From Methylomarinum sp. Ch1-1 (GTDB lineage: Bacteria; Pseudomonadota; Gammaproteobacteria; Methylococcales; Methylomonadaceae): a stretch of DNA of 64,000 nt. The translations under genes and the position numbers were made by a program. Below, one piece after another: positions 46,166 through 54,335 of the stretch (position 1 is its first letter; every line of letters begins with the position of its first letter). A model generated the notes under the pieces. The model searched no databases, was not told where the DNA came from, and saw nothing but the letters and a program-made list of their open reading frames with translations. Where the stretch lies: the NCBI RefSeq assembly GCF_030717995.2, contig NZ_CP157743.1:4056501-4120500 (forward strand). The letters run 5' to 3'.

Positions 46166-48727
46166 CTAGAAACGAGCGCCTATTCCTAGACGCACTAGGT
46201 CGGTCGTATTATCGAACGTCAGTTCATCGCTATTGCTGCCGTTGCCATGCGCGGTCACAATCTCAAAAGGCTCGTAAACGGTATGGGTATAATCCAGACG
46301 CAAGAAGGCATGCTCGGTAAACGGCACCTCCGCGCCGATGCCCAAGCGCAGACCGGTCAAGCCTTCCTCCCGGTCTATATCGTTGCTACGGTTATTGCCC
46401 TTCGCATAACGGGTATTAAATTCGGTCCTAACGCCTCCGCCACGCACATACAACAAGGCGCCGTTATTGAGGATATAACCCAGCTTGCCGCTGATGCCCA
46501 TCGTTTCCTTGACCTCGACGGAAAAATCCCGACCGCCGCCACCCGGCGTGTCACGATTATGCTGCCATTCCAGCGAATTAATCTCCCCTTCCAGTTCCAC
46601 GGCCATATAGAGACGCCGCCAGTTAAAACCATAACCGGCAAATACACCGGGGGTAAAGCCATGGTCGGCAAAGTCAACGTTATAATCAAAAGGTCCCACC
46701 CCCTGATCTCGGTGAAGACCGCTCAGTGTCGTATTGGTCATGCCGTAGCCGATTTGCGCCCCGGCATAAAGCCCGGTCAAATTGTCCGCATCGAAGCTCA
46801 CGCCGGATTGCGGCACGCCCTGAAAACGCCAGCCGACACCTAGATTGAACATGGATTCGCGGATATCGAAATTTTCATCGAAGCCAAGCGATTGAATCTG
46901 GGTGTCTTCATAATTAGTGACGGTGGAGTCCATACGTCCGAACAGATGATCGCTGAGCGCAAACTCCAACCCGACGCCAAAACGCAAGCCGACCAAGGTA
47001 ATATCGTCGGCGAAGGCGTTTTGAGGACTATCGTTGAGCGTATAAAAGCTGTTGAACTCGGTATTCACCGCGCCAACCCGGCCATAAAACAGCGCATTGT
47101 TCATCAGCGCCCGACCTAAACGCAAACTGGCGCCGTAGCTTTCATTTTTTTCCAACCAGAAGCTGCGGCTCTCGGACTTTTTCTTACGATGAAACCACTT
47201 GCTATTGCTGGTCTCCCCCTCCAGTTCCAAGCCCAGATACCAGTCCTGCCAGTTAAATCCGTAACCGGCAAACACGCCGCCGACCATGCCGGCATCGCCA
47301 TATCCGGCCTGATCGCTGCCGCCCTCGCTGCGCTGTTCGAACGAGCGGGTTGCTAAGCCGTTATAGCCATATTGTCCGCCCAGATAAAAACCGGCCGGCC
47401 CGGATTCGCTGGCGCCGCTGCCTGTCCACAGGGAATTCAAGCCGGCAACCAGCTCATCGTTAATCGGATACAGCCGGGCGCCCAGGGTAATAAAAAACTG
47501 GTGGCGATAATAGTCTTGAGAGGAACCGACCTCATTGACGCCAAGATTGGAATCACGATGCAGATAACGATAGTCGCCGGCCAGATAAATCTGTCGGGTA
47601 ATGTTGTATTCGAGTCCGAATCCGGCATCGACATAATCGTCGCTGCGGCTGATTTGTTGATAATCGTATTTGCTATAAGTCAAGTGGGATTTCAGCGTCA
47701 CGGCCGGCAATAATTTATGCCGAATATCGGCGCCATAGCGGGTCTCTATCGCGCTGGAGGCATTAACCAACGTGGTTTCCTCCACGGCCCTGTCGACCGA
47801 CGCCGACCACATCGTGCTGGGAGTCGCCCTCCAGCGCACAGTGGCGCCGAAGTCCGGCTTGGTGATCGCGTTGAAGCGCGGATCGGCGAAGTCCTGCCAT
47901 ATATAACCGCCATAGACTTCGGCCCGCAAACGATTGCTGATCGCGCTGGTAAGCCCCACCGCAGTGCGATAGCCGTCCGAATCGCGCTGGAATCCGTTAT
48001 CATCGAACGTATCGAGATATTCGCGGCGATCAAAAATAAACTGGACAAAAGGCTGCAAACGCCTATCTCGGGCATAGCTAAACCGCAGCCCCAGACCGTA
48101 AAGATCGCGGTCCCGGTCGTCATGATTGACCGGCGTGCTGTCGGTCGCAACATCCTTGAAATCCAGATTCTGGAACGTGCCTCCGAAACGCATCGCGATA
48201 TCGCCAGCTCGCTGCAAGGTACCGACATGTGCTTCGGTGGAGGAAAACACGGTGGGGTTGCGGCCGAAAAAACTGTCCGGAGACGCGCGAGACTCATGGC
48301 CCTGCCGATAATTGAAACCGGCGAACACATTGCTCGACTTAGTGAAATCGTAACGCCCCGAGGTGCCGACGTTGAAATCGTCATAATCCTCGGTGGTGCG
48401 CTCATCGTAACGGGCCAAATCAGCCGACGAACTGAAATTCAACTGATGCCGCTCCCAGTTCGACTGAATATCCAATGACGGTGAAATCAACAGCAATTGA
48501 TCGCTAACGGTATCCCTGCGGGTCGCAAAGATATTGTTGTCGTAAATGCCGATCAACGCCAATTCCGGCTTGACCAGAAATGAGCCCATCTCGTAACCCG
48601 ACTTGGTCTTCAACAGGGGATTGGTGCGCTCTGGCCTATCGGGTGTGACCGGCTCTTCCTCAGCCAACGCGGGCGCTATTCCAGCGCCAAACAAAACGGT
48701 CAAGGGAATGATGGTCTTAAATTTCAC
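46166..48727 (-). CDS. Outer-membrane protein with three fused beta-barrels
   Basis: 853 residues with a signal peptide (about 1-22, TVLFGAGIAPALA). Residues about 35-440 form a barrel of the putative beta-barrel porin 2 kind (VKPELALIGIYDNNIFATRR, then many alternating strands). Residues about 447-650 and 660-853 are two related eight-strand Opacity/OmpA-type barrels; compare GFYLGGQYGYN with GLYAGAQIGYG, GGVFAGYGFNWQDWYLGLEL with PGVFAGYGFNWRRLYMAVEL, and GLRFGVGLEFALSDH with GLRLGIGAEVPFTEH. It ends in GARF, the expected terminal Phe. Three barrels in one chain is unusual. Similar first barrels occur in exopolysaccharide/exosortase loci; no such genes are here. Confidence 0.82.
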   Translation of the reverse strand: MKFKTIIPLTVLFGAGIAPALAEEEPVTPDRPERTNPLLKTKSGYEMGSFLVKPELALIGIYDNNIFATRRDTVSDQLLLISPSLDIQSNWERHQLNFSSSADLARYDERTTEDYDDFNVGTSGRYDFTKSSNVFAGFNYRQGHESRASPDSFFGRNPTVFSSTEAHVGTLQRAGDIAMRFGGTFQNLDFKDVATDSTPVNHDDRDRDLYGLGLRFSYARDRRLQPFVQFIFDRREYLDTFDDNGFQRDSDGYRTAVGLTSAISNRLRAEVYGGYIWQDFADPRFNAITKPDFGATVRWRATPSTMWSASVDRAVEETTLVNASSAIETRYGADIRHKLLPAVTLKSHLTYSKYDYQQISRSDDYVDAGFGLEYNITRQIYLAGDYRYLHRDSNLGVNEVGSSQDYYRHQFFITLGARLYPINDELVAGLNSLWTGSGASESGPAGFYLGGQYGYNGLATRSFEQRSEGGSDQAGYGDAGMVGGVFAGYGFNWQDWYLGLELEGETSNSKWFHRKKKSESRSFWLEKNESYGASLRLGRALMNNALFYGRVGAVNTEFNSFYTLNDSPQNAFADDITLVGLRFGVGLEFALSDHLFGRMDSTVTNYEDTQIQSLGFDENFDIRESMFNLGVGWRFQGVPQSGVSFDADNLTGLYAGAQIGYGMTNTTLSGLHRDQGVGPFDYNVDFADHGFTPGVFAGYGFNWRRLYMAVELEGEINSLEWQHNRDTPGGGGRDFSVEVKETMGISGKLGYILNNGALLYVRGGGVRTEFNTRYAKGNNRSNDIDREEGLTGLRLGIGAEVPFTEHAFLRLDYTHTVYEPFEIVTAHGNGSNSDELTFDNTTDLVRLGIGARF

Positions 48728-48911
48728 GATTGCAATTTCATCCTAAAAAGAATTTGATAGGCAATAGGGTCTTCATCTATTTTTAATTAGTACTAAATGT
48801 AAATTATCAAGGATGAAGGACGCTATGCTTTTAATTATTATTGATTCTGGGGTTGCCATTAAAAATAGCATAATATCCTGTTGTTACAAAATACTCTTGA
48901 GATAAGCCGTC

Positions 48912-50078
48912 CTATTGGCGCTCCCGTAACATCTGCAGCGCCAAATCCGCCATGTTCTTAGACCCCCCGCCCTCTCCGAGCTTTTCCTTAACCGCCTGCA
49001 GTTCGTTGATCATCGCCTGGCGATAGGCTTGATCGCTCAGCAATCGTTCGATTTCTTCGGCAAGCCTGTCGGCCGTGGCCTCGTGCTGAATCAATTCCTT
49101 GACGATCGCTTTGCCGGCGACGATATTGGGCAAACCGATAAACGGCGTTTTCACCAGTATCCGTCCCAGCCAATAGGTCACCGAGGCAAGCTTATAGGCA
49201 ATCACCATCGGCACCGTCAACAAGGCGATTTCCAGCGACGCTGTGCCGGAAGTGGTCATCACCGCATCGCAACATTGCACGACATCATAAGGCTGATTCT
49301 TGATCACGTTGATCGGAACCGCTGTCTGTTGCAGATAGTCCTGTAAAACCCTGTCATCGATGGAACCGGCCTGCGGCAGCAGAAACTGCATACCGGGATG
49401 ATCGTTCCGCAGTTTTTCCGCGGCGCCTAACATCACCGGCAGCATCCGTTTGATTTCGTTCATGCGGCTGCCGGGCAGAATCCCGACTACCGGTTTTGTT
49501 GGATCCAGCTGGAAACGGCGGAAATCCTCTTCCTTATCATGCAGCGGACGCACCTTATCGACCGAAGGATGACCGACATACCGGACCGGTATGTCCTCCG
49601 CCTCGTAATAGGCGGTTTCAAATGGAAAGATCACCGCCATCATGTCGATCGCCTTGCCGTATGTCAATACCCGTCCGGACCGCCACGCCCAGACCTGCGG
49701 GCTGACATAAAACAATACCTTGATACCCTGTTTTTTCGCGAATTGCGCCAGTTTCAGATTGAACTCCTTATAATCGACACAAACCAGCAAATCAGGCCTC
49801 TCCGCCTGTAATAAGGCTTTCATTCTCATTAAGGCGGCGCGGATTTCGCGATAGTGTTTCAGCACCTCTATCAGGCCGATCACGCCAAGCGACGAGGAGT
49901 CGACCTTGATGTCGATGCCCGCCTGACGCATGACCGCACCGCCCATGCCGATGCCGCGTATATCCGGCAAATGCTTTTTCAGCTCCAGAAACATATGGGC
50001 GGCATGCTGATCCCCGGACGATTCACCGGCGCTAAGCATGATGGTTAATGGCTTGTTTGCTGACACTGTGTTACCCAT
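48912..50078 (-). CDS. lpxB: Lipid-A-disaccharide synthase
   Basis: A 388-residue family-19 glycosyltransferase joining UDP-2,3-diacyl-sugar and lipid X at the inner membrane. It shows IMLSAGESSGDQHAAHM at the start, VCVDYKEFNLKLA, FYVSPQVWAWRSGR, GILPGSRMNEI and TTSGTASLEIAL. The ATG at 50078 has no ribosome site and sits 5 bp after a T-run of a terminator-like hairpin; a GTG ten bases on (MSANKPLTIM), preceded by GGGT, is an alternative start. Aminotransferase and oxidoreductase genes lie just upstream. Confidence 0.96.
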   Translation of the reverse strand: MGNTVSANKPLTIMLSAGESSGDQHAAHMFLELKKHLPDIRGIGMGGAVMRQAGIDIKVDSSSLGVIGLIEVLKHYREIRAALMRMKALLQAERPDLLVCVDYKEFNLKLAQFAKKQGIKVLFYVSPQVWAWRSGRVLTYGKAIDMMAVIFPFETAYYEAEDIPVRYVGHPSVDKVRPLHDKEEDFRRFQLDPTKPVVGILPGSRMNEIKRMLPVMLGAAEKLRNDHPGMQFLLPQAGSIDDRVLQDYLQQTAVPINVIKNQPYDVVQCCDAVMTTSGTASLEIALLTVPMVIAYKLASVTYWLGRILVKTPFIGLPNIVAGKAIVKELIQHEATADRLAEEIERLLSDQAYRQAMINELQAVKEKLGEGGGSKNMADLALQMLRERQ

Positions 50079-50082
50079 AACT

Positions 50083-50110
50083 AAAAAAGGCCAGCGCGAT
50101 GGCTGACCTT
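50083..50110 (-). terminator. Terminator-like hairpin between the aminotransferase gene and lpxB
   Basis: On the minus strand AAGGTCAGC, loop CATCGC, GCTGGCCTT then TTTT. It ends only about 5 bp before the lpxB ATG, so it either ends the upstream transcript or works as a leader attenuator for lpxB. Confidence 0.75.
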
Positions 50111-50176
50111 GAAACGTTGGAAAGACGGGCTTCGCCGCACTCTGCCCATCCTACGAAAAGTTAGATCCGATTATCG

Positions 50177-51271
50177 TTACGATAATGCCGATTTAATCAC
50201 CAAAGCGATTTCCTTAACCGTATCATCGGCCAGTGACGAGCAGATCGGCAATGAAAAACAGTTCTCGGCAACCGATTCGGTCACCGGCAGCGACAAGCCC
50301 GCACATTCTTCTTTGAATACATTCTGTCGATGCAAAGGCACCGGATAATAAATCGCGCAGCCGATCTTTCGGTCCTGCAAAGCCTTGATCACTTCATCGC
50401 GGCGCTCGCACAGCAAAGTATATTGATGATAGACATGCTCACCAAGACCATCTTCATAAGGAGTCGTCAAGGACAGTTCGGCCAGCAAATCCGAATACAG
50501 ATGGGCGGCGTGTCGACGCGCCTGGTTGTATTGATCGATACGCTTCAATTTCGCCCTTAGCACGACGGCCTGCATTTCATCGAGCCGGCTGTTATAGCCG
50601 ATCACGTCGTGATAATAACGCACATCGGAACCGTGATTACGCAGCTTTCTCACCATAGCCGCGATATCATCGGACTGGGTGGTCACCAGGCCGCCGTCGC
50701 CGAAGGCGCCCAGGTTCTTGCTGGGAAAAAAACTGAATCCGGCCGCATCGCCGATGGAACCGGTCTGTCTGCCATCGATGCGGGCGCCAAAAGACTGCGC
50801 ACAATCCTCGATCAACTTCAGGCCATGCGCGTCGCACAAGGCCTTGATCCGAGCCATATCGGCCGGTTGACCGAACAAATGCACCGGCATCACCGCCTTG
50901 GTTTTCGGCGTAATCGCTGTTTCGATGTTTTCCGCGGTGATATTGAAAGTCTTAGGGTCGATATCGACGAACACCGGTTTGGCGCCGACATATTTGATCG
51001 CTTCGGCGGTGGCGATGAAGGTGAAGGCCGACGTGATCACTTCGTCGCCGACGCCTATTCCAGCCGCCTGTAAGGCCAGATGCAAGGCATCGGTGCCGGA
51101 GGCGCAGCCGATCGCATGTTTAACGCCCAGATATTCAGCGGCTTCCTGTTCGAAGGCCTGCACATTCGGTCCGAGAATAAAGGCGCAATTGGCGATCGTT
51201 TCGGTCAAGCCTTGCTCGACTTCGTCTTTGATTTCGGCGTACTGCGCCTTAAGGTTAACCATTGGTATCAT
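50177..51271 (-). CDS. gnnB: Sugar aminotransferase, probable UDP-GlcNAc 3-aminotransferase GnnB
   Basis: A 364-residue PLP enzyme of the DegT/DnrJ/EryC1/StrS family, starting MIPMVNLKAQYAEIKDEVEQ. It has GCASGTDALHLALQ, TAFTFIATAEAIKYVGA, LIEDCAQSFGA and the PLP lysine in FSFFPSKNLGAFGDGG. Sequence alone fits either GnnB (UDP-3-oxo-GlcNAc to UDP-GlcNAc3N) or WbpE/WlbC types (3-oxo-glucuronate). The position between an oxidoreductase gene (11 bp upstream) and lpxB favours GnnB, as in Acidithiobacillus where gnnA and gnnB lie between lpxA and lpxB. No UDP-GlcNAc dehydrogenase gene is nearby to supply the uronate alternative. Confidence 0.72.
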   Translation of the reverse strand: MIPMVNLKAQYAEIKDEVEQGLTETIANCAFILGPNVQAFEQEAAEYLGVKHAIGCASGTDALHLALQAAGIGVGDEVITSAFTFIATAEAIKYVGAKPVFVDIDPKTFNITAENIETAITPKTKAVMPVHLFGQPADMARIKALCDAHGLKLIEDCAQSFGARIDGRQTGSIGDAAGFSFFPSKNLGAFGDGGLVTTQSDDIAAMVRKLRNHGSDVRYYHDVIGYNSRLDEMQAVVLRAKLKRIDQYNQARRHAAHLYSDLLAELSLTTPYEDGLGEHVYHQYTLLCERRDEVIKALQDRKIGCAIYYPVPLHRQNVFKEECAGLSLPVTESVAENCFSLPICSSLADDTVKEIALVIKSALS

Positions 51272-51282
51272 GTTACTGCTCT

Positions 51283-52221
51283 TTAACCGTGTGTTAATAG
51301 TTGAGTGATTTGAATCGCCGTAGCCAGCGCCCGCTTGCCGGCCTCGCCGGAAACCAGCGGATTCTCGCCGGTCTGTATGCAGTTGACGAAATGCTTGATT
51401 TCCTCCAGCAATGCATCGCCGTTCTCAAAGACCGATTCTTCCGTTTCGATCTCGGGGATGCCGGGAAACATTTCCTTGCTGCCGGTTTTATGTTTGGTCA
51501 ATACCCGGTTCTGGAAATCGACCGAAACATAGGAGCTGGGACGGAACATACGCATTTTGCGTTCCATCTTCATGCTGATACGGCTTGCGGTGACATTGGC
51601 TACGCAACCGTTTTTGAAGGTCAGACGGGCATTGGCGATATCGGTGCCCTTCGTTAATACCGCCGTGCCACTGGCGTCGATGCGTTCAACTTCCGAGTCA
51701 ACCAAAGCCAGAATGATGTCGATATCATGAATCATTAAATCCAACACCACACTGACATCATTAGCACGCGGATTGAATGGCGACAAACGATGCGACTCGA
51801 TGAACAACGGCTTGTCTTCGATCGCCTCCAAGCCCCGAACGGCCGGATTGAAGCGTTCCAGATGACCCACTTGTAAGATGACGTTTCTATCCTTGGCGAT
51901 AGCGATCAAATCTTCCGCTTCTTCGACGGTCACGGTAATCGGTTTTTCCACCAACACATGCGCGCCGGCATTGAGAAAATCACGCGACACCGCGTGATGC
52001 AGGCTGGTTGGCACGACTATACTGACCGCATCCACTTTACCCAGTAAAGGCTGATAATCGGTTAATGCCTCCGCACCTAGTTTTTCGGCGACGCTACGTG
52101 CGGCCTCCTCATTGATATCTACCACTGCGACCAGTTCACAATCGTCTAAAGAGGCGTATTTTTCCGCATGAAATTTCCCCAAATATCCGGTTCCGATTAC
52201 AGCACACTTAAGTTTACTCAT
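51283..52221 (-). CDS. gnnA: Gfo/Idh/MocA oxidoreductase, probable UDP-GlcNAc 3-dehydrogenase GnnA
   Basis: A 312-residue NAD-dependent sugar oxidoreductase. It has the Rossmann motif CAVIGTGYLGKFHAEKYA, the conserved EKP motif in VLVEKPITV (about 95), and GHLERFNPAVR and DLMIHDIDIIL in the C-terminal domain. It would oxidise the 3-OH of UDP-GlcNAc before transamination by the next gene, allowing an amide-linked acyl chain at position 3 of lipid A. The alternative is a WlbA/WbpB-type enzyme on UDP-GlcNAc-uronate. The lpxB neighbourhood supports the first. Confidence 0.7.
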   Translation of the reverse strand: MSKLKCAVIGTGYLGKFHAEKYASLDDCELVAVVDINEEAARSVAEKLGAEALTDYQPLLGKVDAVSIVVPTSLHHAVSRDFLNAGAHVLVEKPITVTVEEAEDLIAIAKDRNVILQVGHLERFNPAVRGLEAIEDKPLFIESHRLSPFNPRANDVSVVLDLMIHDIDIILALVDSEVERIDASGTAVLTKGTDIANARLTFKNGCVANVTASRISMKMERKMRMFRPSSYVSVDFQNRVLTKHKTGSKEMFPGIPEIETEESVFENGDALLEEIKHFVNCIQTGENPLVSGEAGKRALATAIQITQLLTHG

Positions 52222-52389
52222 AGACTACTCAATTCTGATTGACACCATAGCGGATAACAACAAATATCCGACATAAAAAATGGCGCCTATTGTATCACCA
52301 GATTTAAAAGCGAAATAAATGAATCGTGTCGATCCCCCTGAAAAGCGCTGCTGACACAGGTTTGAGAGCGTCAAAATAGCGCCAGAAAG

Positions 52390-52656
52390 CTACTCGATCT
52401 CTTTTTTCAGACAAAAATCTTCCGGAAAACCATCACAATCGTGTTTACTGACCAAGCCCTTGGCCACCATCTCCTCGATGGTTTGCTCAATAAACCTGCG
52501 TTCAAAACTGCAAAAACAGCCATATATAAAACGTTTCGGACAATAAGGGCAGTTATGTCCGGCCGCCGGTTCATAGAGCTGTTTCATTTCACGATCCCAA
52601 ACATCGATCGCATGTAAGATCAGTTGCTCGGTATTATCAACATGATTAGCCATCAT
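52390..52656 (-). CDS. Small cysteine-rich hypothetical protein
   Basis: 88 residues, cytosolic. The centre has a Cys cluster CPYCPKRFIYGCFCSFERRF (CxxC then CxC), a plausible zinc or iron-sulfur site, followed by a helix IEQTIEEMVAKGLVSKHDCD. The start may be either of two adjacent ATG codons. It is not in a family I recognise. It lies 168 bp upstream of the GnnA-like gene on the same strand, so a shared transcript is possible. Confidence 0.6.
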   Translation of the reverse strand: MMANHVDNTEQLILHAIDVWDREMKQLYEPAAGHNCPYCPKRFIYGCFCSFERRFIEQTIEEMVAKGLVSKHDCDGFPEDFCLKKEIE

Positions 52657-53043
52657 TCCCCCTTACCGTTCAAGACAGTCTACAACAACTCGCCTGTGCA
52701 TTCTTATCCCAGGTCATAACGGCATTCTTACACACAATTCAATCACTTTTCCCGATTAAAACGCCTCCACCGAACGCACACATCCACCACCCTCGCTAAG
52801 CTACTGATATAAAAGTACAAAATAAATTGTTCACTTTCTATACAATGCAAACAGACACAAACAATGACGCGGCATGCAGCGATTTATGAAGCCTTGTTCC
52901 ACAACTTTATCCACAGCTTTTGTGGGTATCCCGGATTACAGCTTTTCCCGTGATGATGATTTGACTGTTAACGTGGTTGTAATACCGGGAACTGTCGATA
53001 TACTCCTGGTATTGTCGCCCGATCATTGCAATGAGGACAGATC
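52657..53043. other. Divergent intergenic region with a DnaA-box cluster
   Basis: 387 bp between the Cys-rich gene and the cytochrome gene. At 52907-52915 is a perfect DnaA box TTATCCACA, with near-box sequences TTGTTCCACA at 52894 and TGTGGGTAT just downstream. No other feature is seen. Confidence 0.5.
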
Positions 53044-54245
53044 ATGGCCACCCGATACCGTCGTTTCCGTGATATTTCGACCAGCGAACGCATACTGGAT
53101 AGCTTGTTTTTGCTGACCATCGGCCTGGGATATCTATTCGCCCTAACCCACCTGTACTTCACCCACAGCAGCCGCGATGGCCAACCGGGATTGTCGGTCG
53201 ATGACGTGATGATCGCCTATTACGGTTCGCACGATCATAGCCGACTAGGCGCGGCGATCAACGGCCCGATGGAACCGAATTTAAGTTCGAAAGCCGACAA
53301 GCTGGTGATTCTGAAGTGGCTGCAGGATGGCAAGAACGAAGAGGAATATAGGCAAAAAATCCAGCCGATACTGGAACGGGATTGCTTGACCTGCCACCGC
53401 CCCACTATCAATGAAAGCATCCCCGACCTGAGCAATTTCGAAGCGGTATTGGAAGTCACCGACGCAAACGGCGCCTCGTTGCCGGCGCTGGTGAAAGTCT
53501 CCCATATCCACTTATTCGGCATCGCCTTCGCTGAAAATCTTGGAAACGGAGCGCCAGCGAAGTGAAGATTTTTAGTCCCCGATAGGCGTAGCGCCGGGCG
53601 GGTTTTCGTAGCAAAGCGGAGAAAACCTGCAAGGCATCGCGAAACGCCGTCAAGTCATTTGGAGCCTAGGTTCCGACCCCTTGGTGGGTCGGGACGAGGC
53701 GACGAGGACGAATCGGGGCCGCCGGAGGCATTGGCTGCCGCGTAATTTTTGCCGCTTGATTGGGCTGGGATGCCCAAAACAAGCTTTCGCAAAAATAGCG
53801 GCACTTACACATTTTGTTTTTGATCGGCAAGATTTTCATTCTGACCGAACTCAATCCAATCCTGAAAAGAACCATCGTTGCAATTCCGTTTGTCGCGATG
53901 GTGATCGATATTTCTTCCTGGTACATCACCACCATCATCCCTTGGTTCGCCTATGTCGTCGTGACCGCTGGCGGCCTGCTCGGCCTGTCATTGGCGACGC
54001 AGATTCTAGTCAGTCTTTATCAGATGTGGTTTTATCCCTTTCATCCATCATTGGAAATGTCGCAGGAGGCGCAAAACCGGGTCGAGGCTTGTCAAGAAAT
54101 CCTCGAAGGCTTCGGCTATGACATGATGCCAGAAAACAAAGGTTGGTTGATCAGGGAATCGTTACGCACGTGGCATTTTCTAACCGATGTCGAGGAACTG
54201 GAAGACTATACCCGCCAAGTCAAAGAGCGCCATCAAGGCGATTGA
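53044..54245 (+). pseudogene. Membrane cytochrome c gene split by an insertion
   Basis: The 5' part (53044 to about 53529) encodes a TM helix (SLFLLTIGLGYLFALTHLYF), a soluble domain with one haem site CLTCH, and KVSHIHLFGIAF, the start of a second membrane helix. The 3' part (from about 53811) continues in another frame as ILFLIGKIFILTELNPILKR, with a further TM (TTIIPWFAYVVVTAGGLLGL) and a cytosolic tail to 54245. Joining them gives a sensible membrane helix GIAFILFLIGKIF. About 280 bp of repeat-like DNA interrupts. Two shorter proteins may still be made (53044-53565, 173 residues; 53814-54245, 143 residues), but the original protein of roughly 300 residues is broken. Exact role is unknown; such proteins are seen in methylotrophs. 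Confidence 0.7.
53530..53810. mobile_element. Insertion of about 280 bp in the cytochrome gene
   Basis: GC-rich, non-coding, hairpin-rich sequence (GGCGTAGCGCCGGGCGGG, GGTTCCGACCCCTTGGTGGG, CGAGGCGACGAGGACGAATC). Ends are only approximate; CTTCGC near the left end and TTTCGC near 53785 might be traces of a target duplication. It matches none of the other repeat families here. Confidence 0.55.
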
Positions 54246-54335
54246 AGTTTTTGCGTTAGTCAATTTATTGAGTAACTATTCAGCGTATTTTTATCAGAGG
54301 GAGTAGGTTTGGCGCTGCTCTGCTAAACGTCCCCA
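54246..54335. repeat. Solitary family-A end downstream of crtNb
   Basis: GTAACTATTCAGCGTATTTT begins at 54272 and continues to GAGGGAGTAGG, about one MITE-A end with no partner. Confidence 0.85.

Noticed and set aside
46247-48478. Long plus-strand open frames opposite the barrel gene
   Set aside because: The minus-strand frame has signal peptide, strand pattern and terminal Phe; the plus frames are antisense shadows.
52907-52915. Replication origin
   Set aside because: Only one perfect DnaA box and no AT-rich unwinding block or origin-linked genes; kept only as a DnaA-site note.
52874-53116. An 80-codon frame overlapping the cytochrome gene start
   Set aside because: It overlaps the well-supported cytochrome reading frame and has no ribosome site or family resemblance.
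53681-54121. A 146-codon plus-strand frame across the insertion and the cytochrome 3' part
   Set aside because: Arg/His-rich translation typical of a shifted frame; the other frame gives clear membrane helices.
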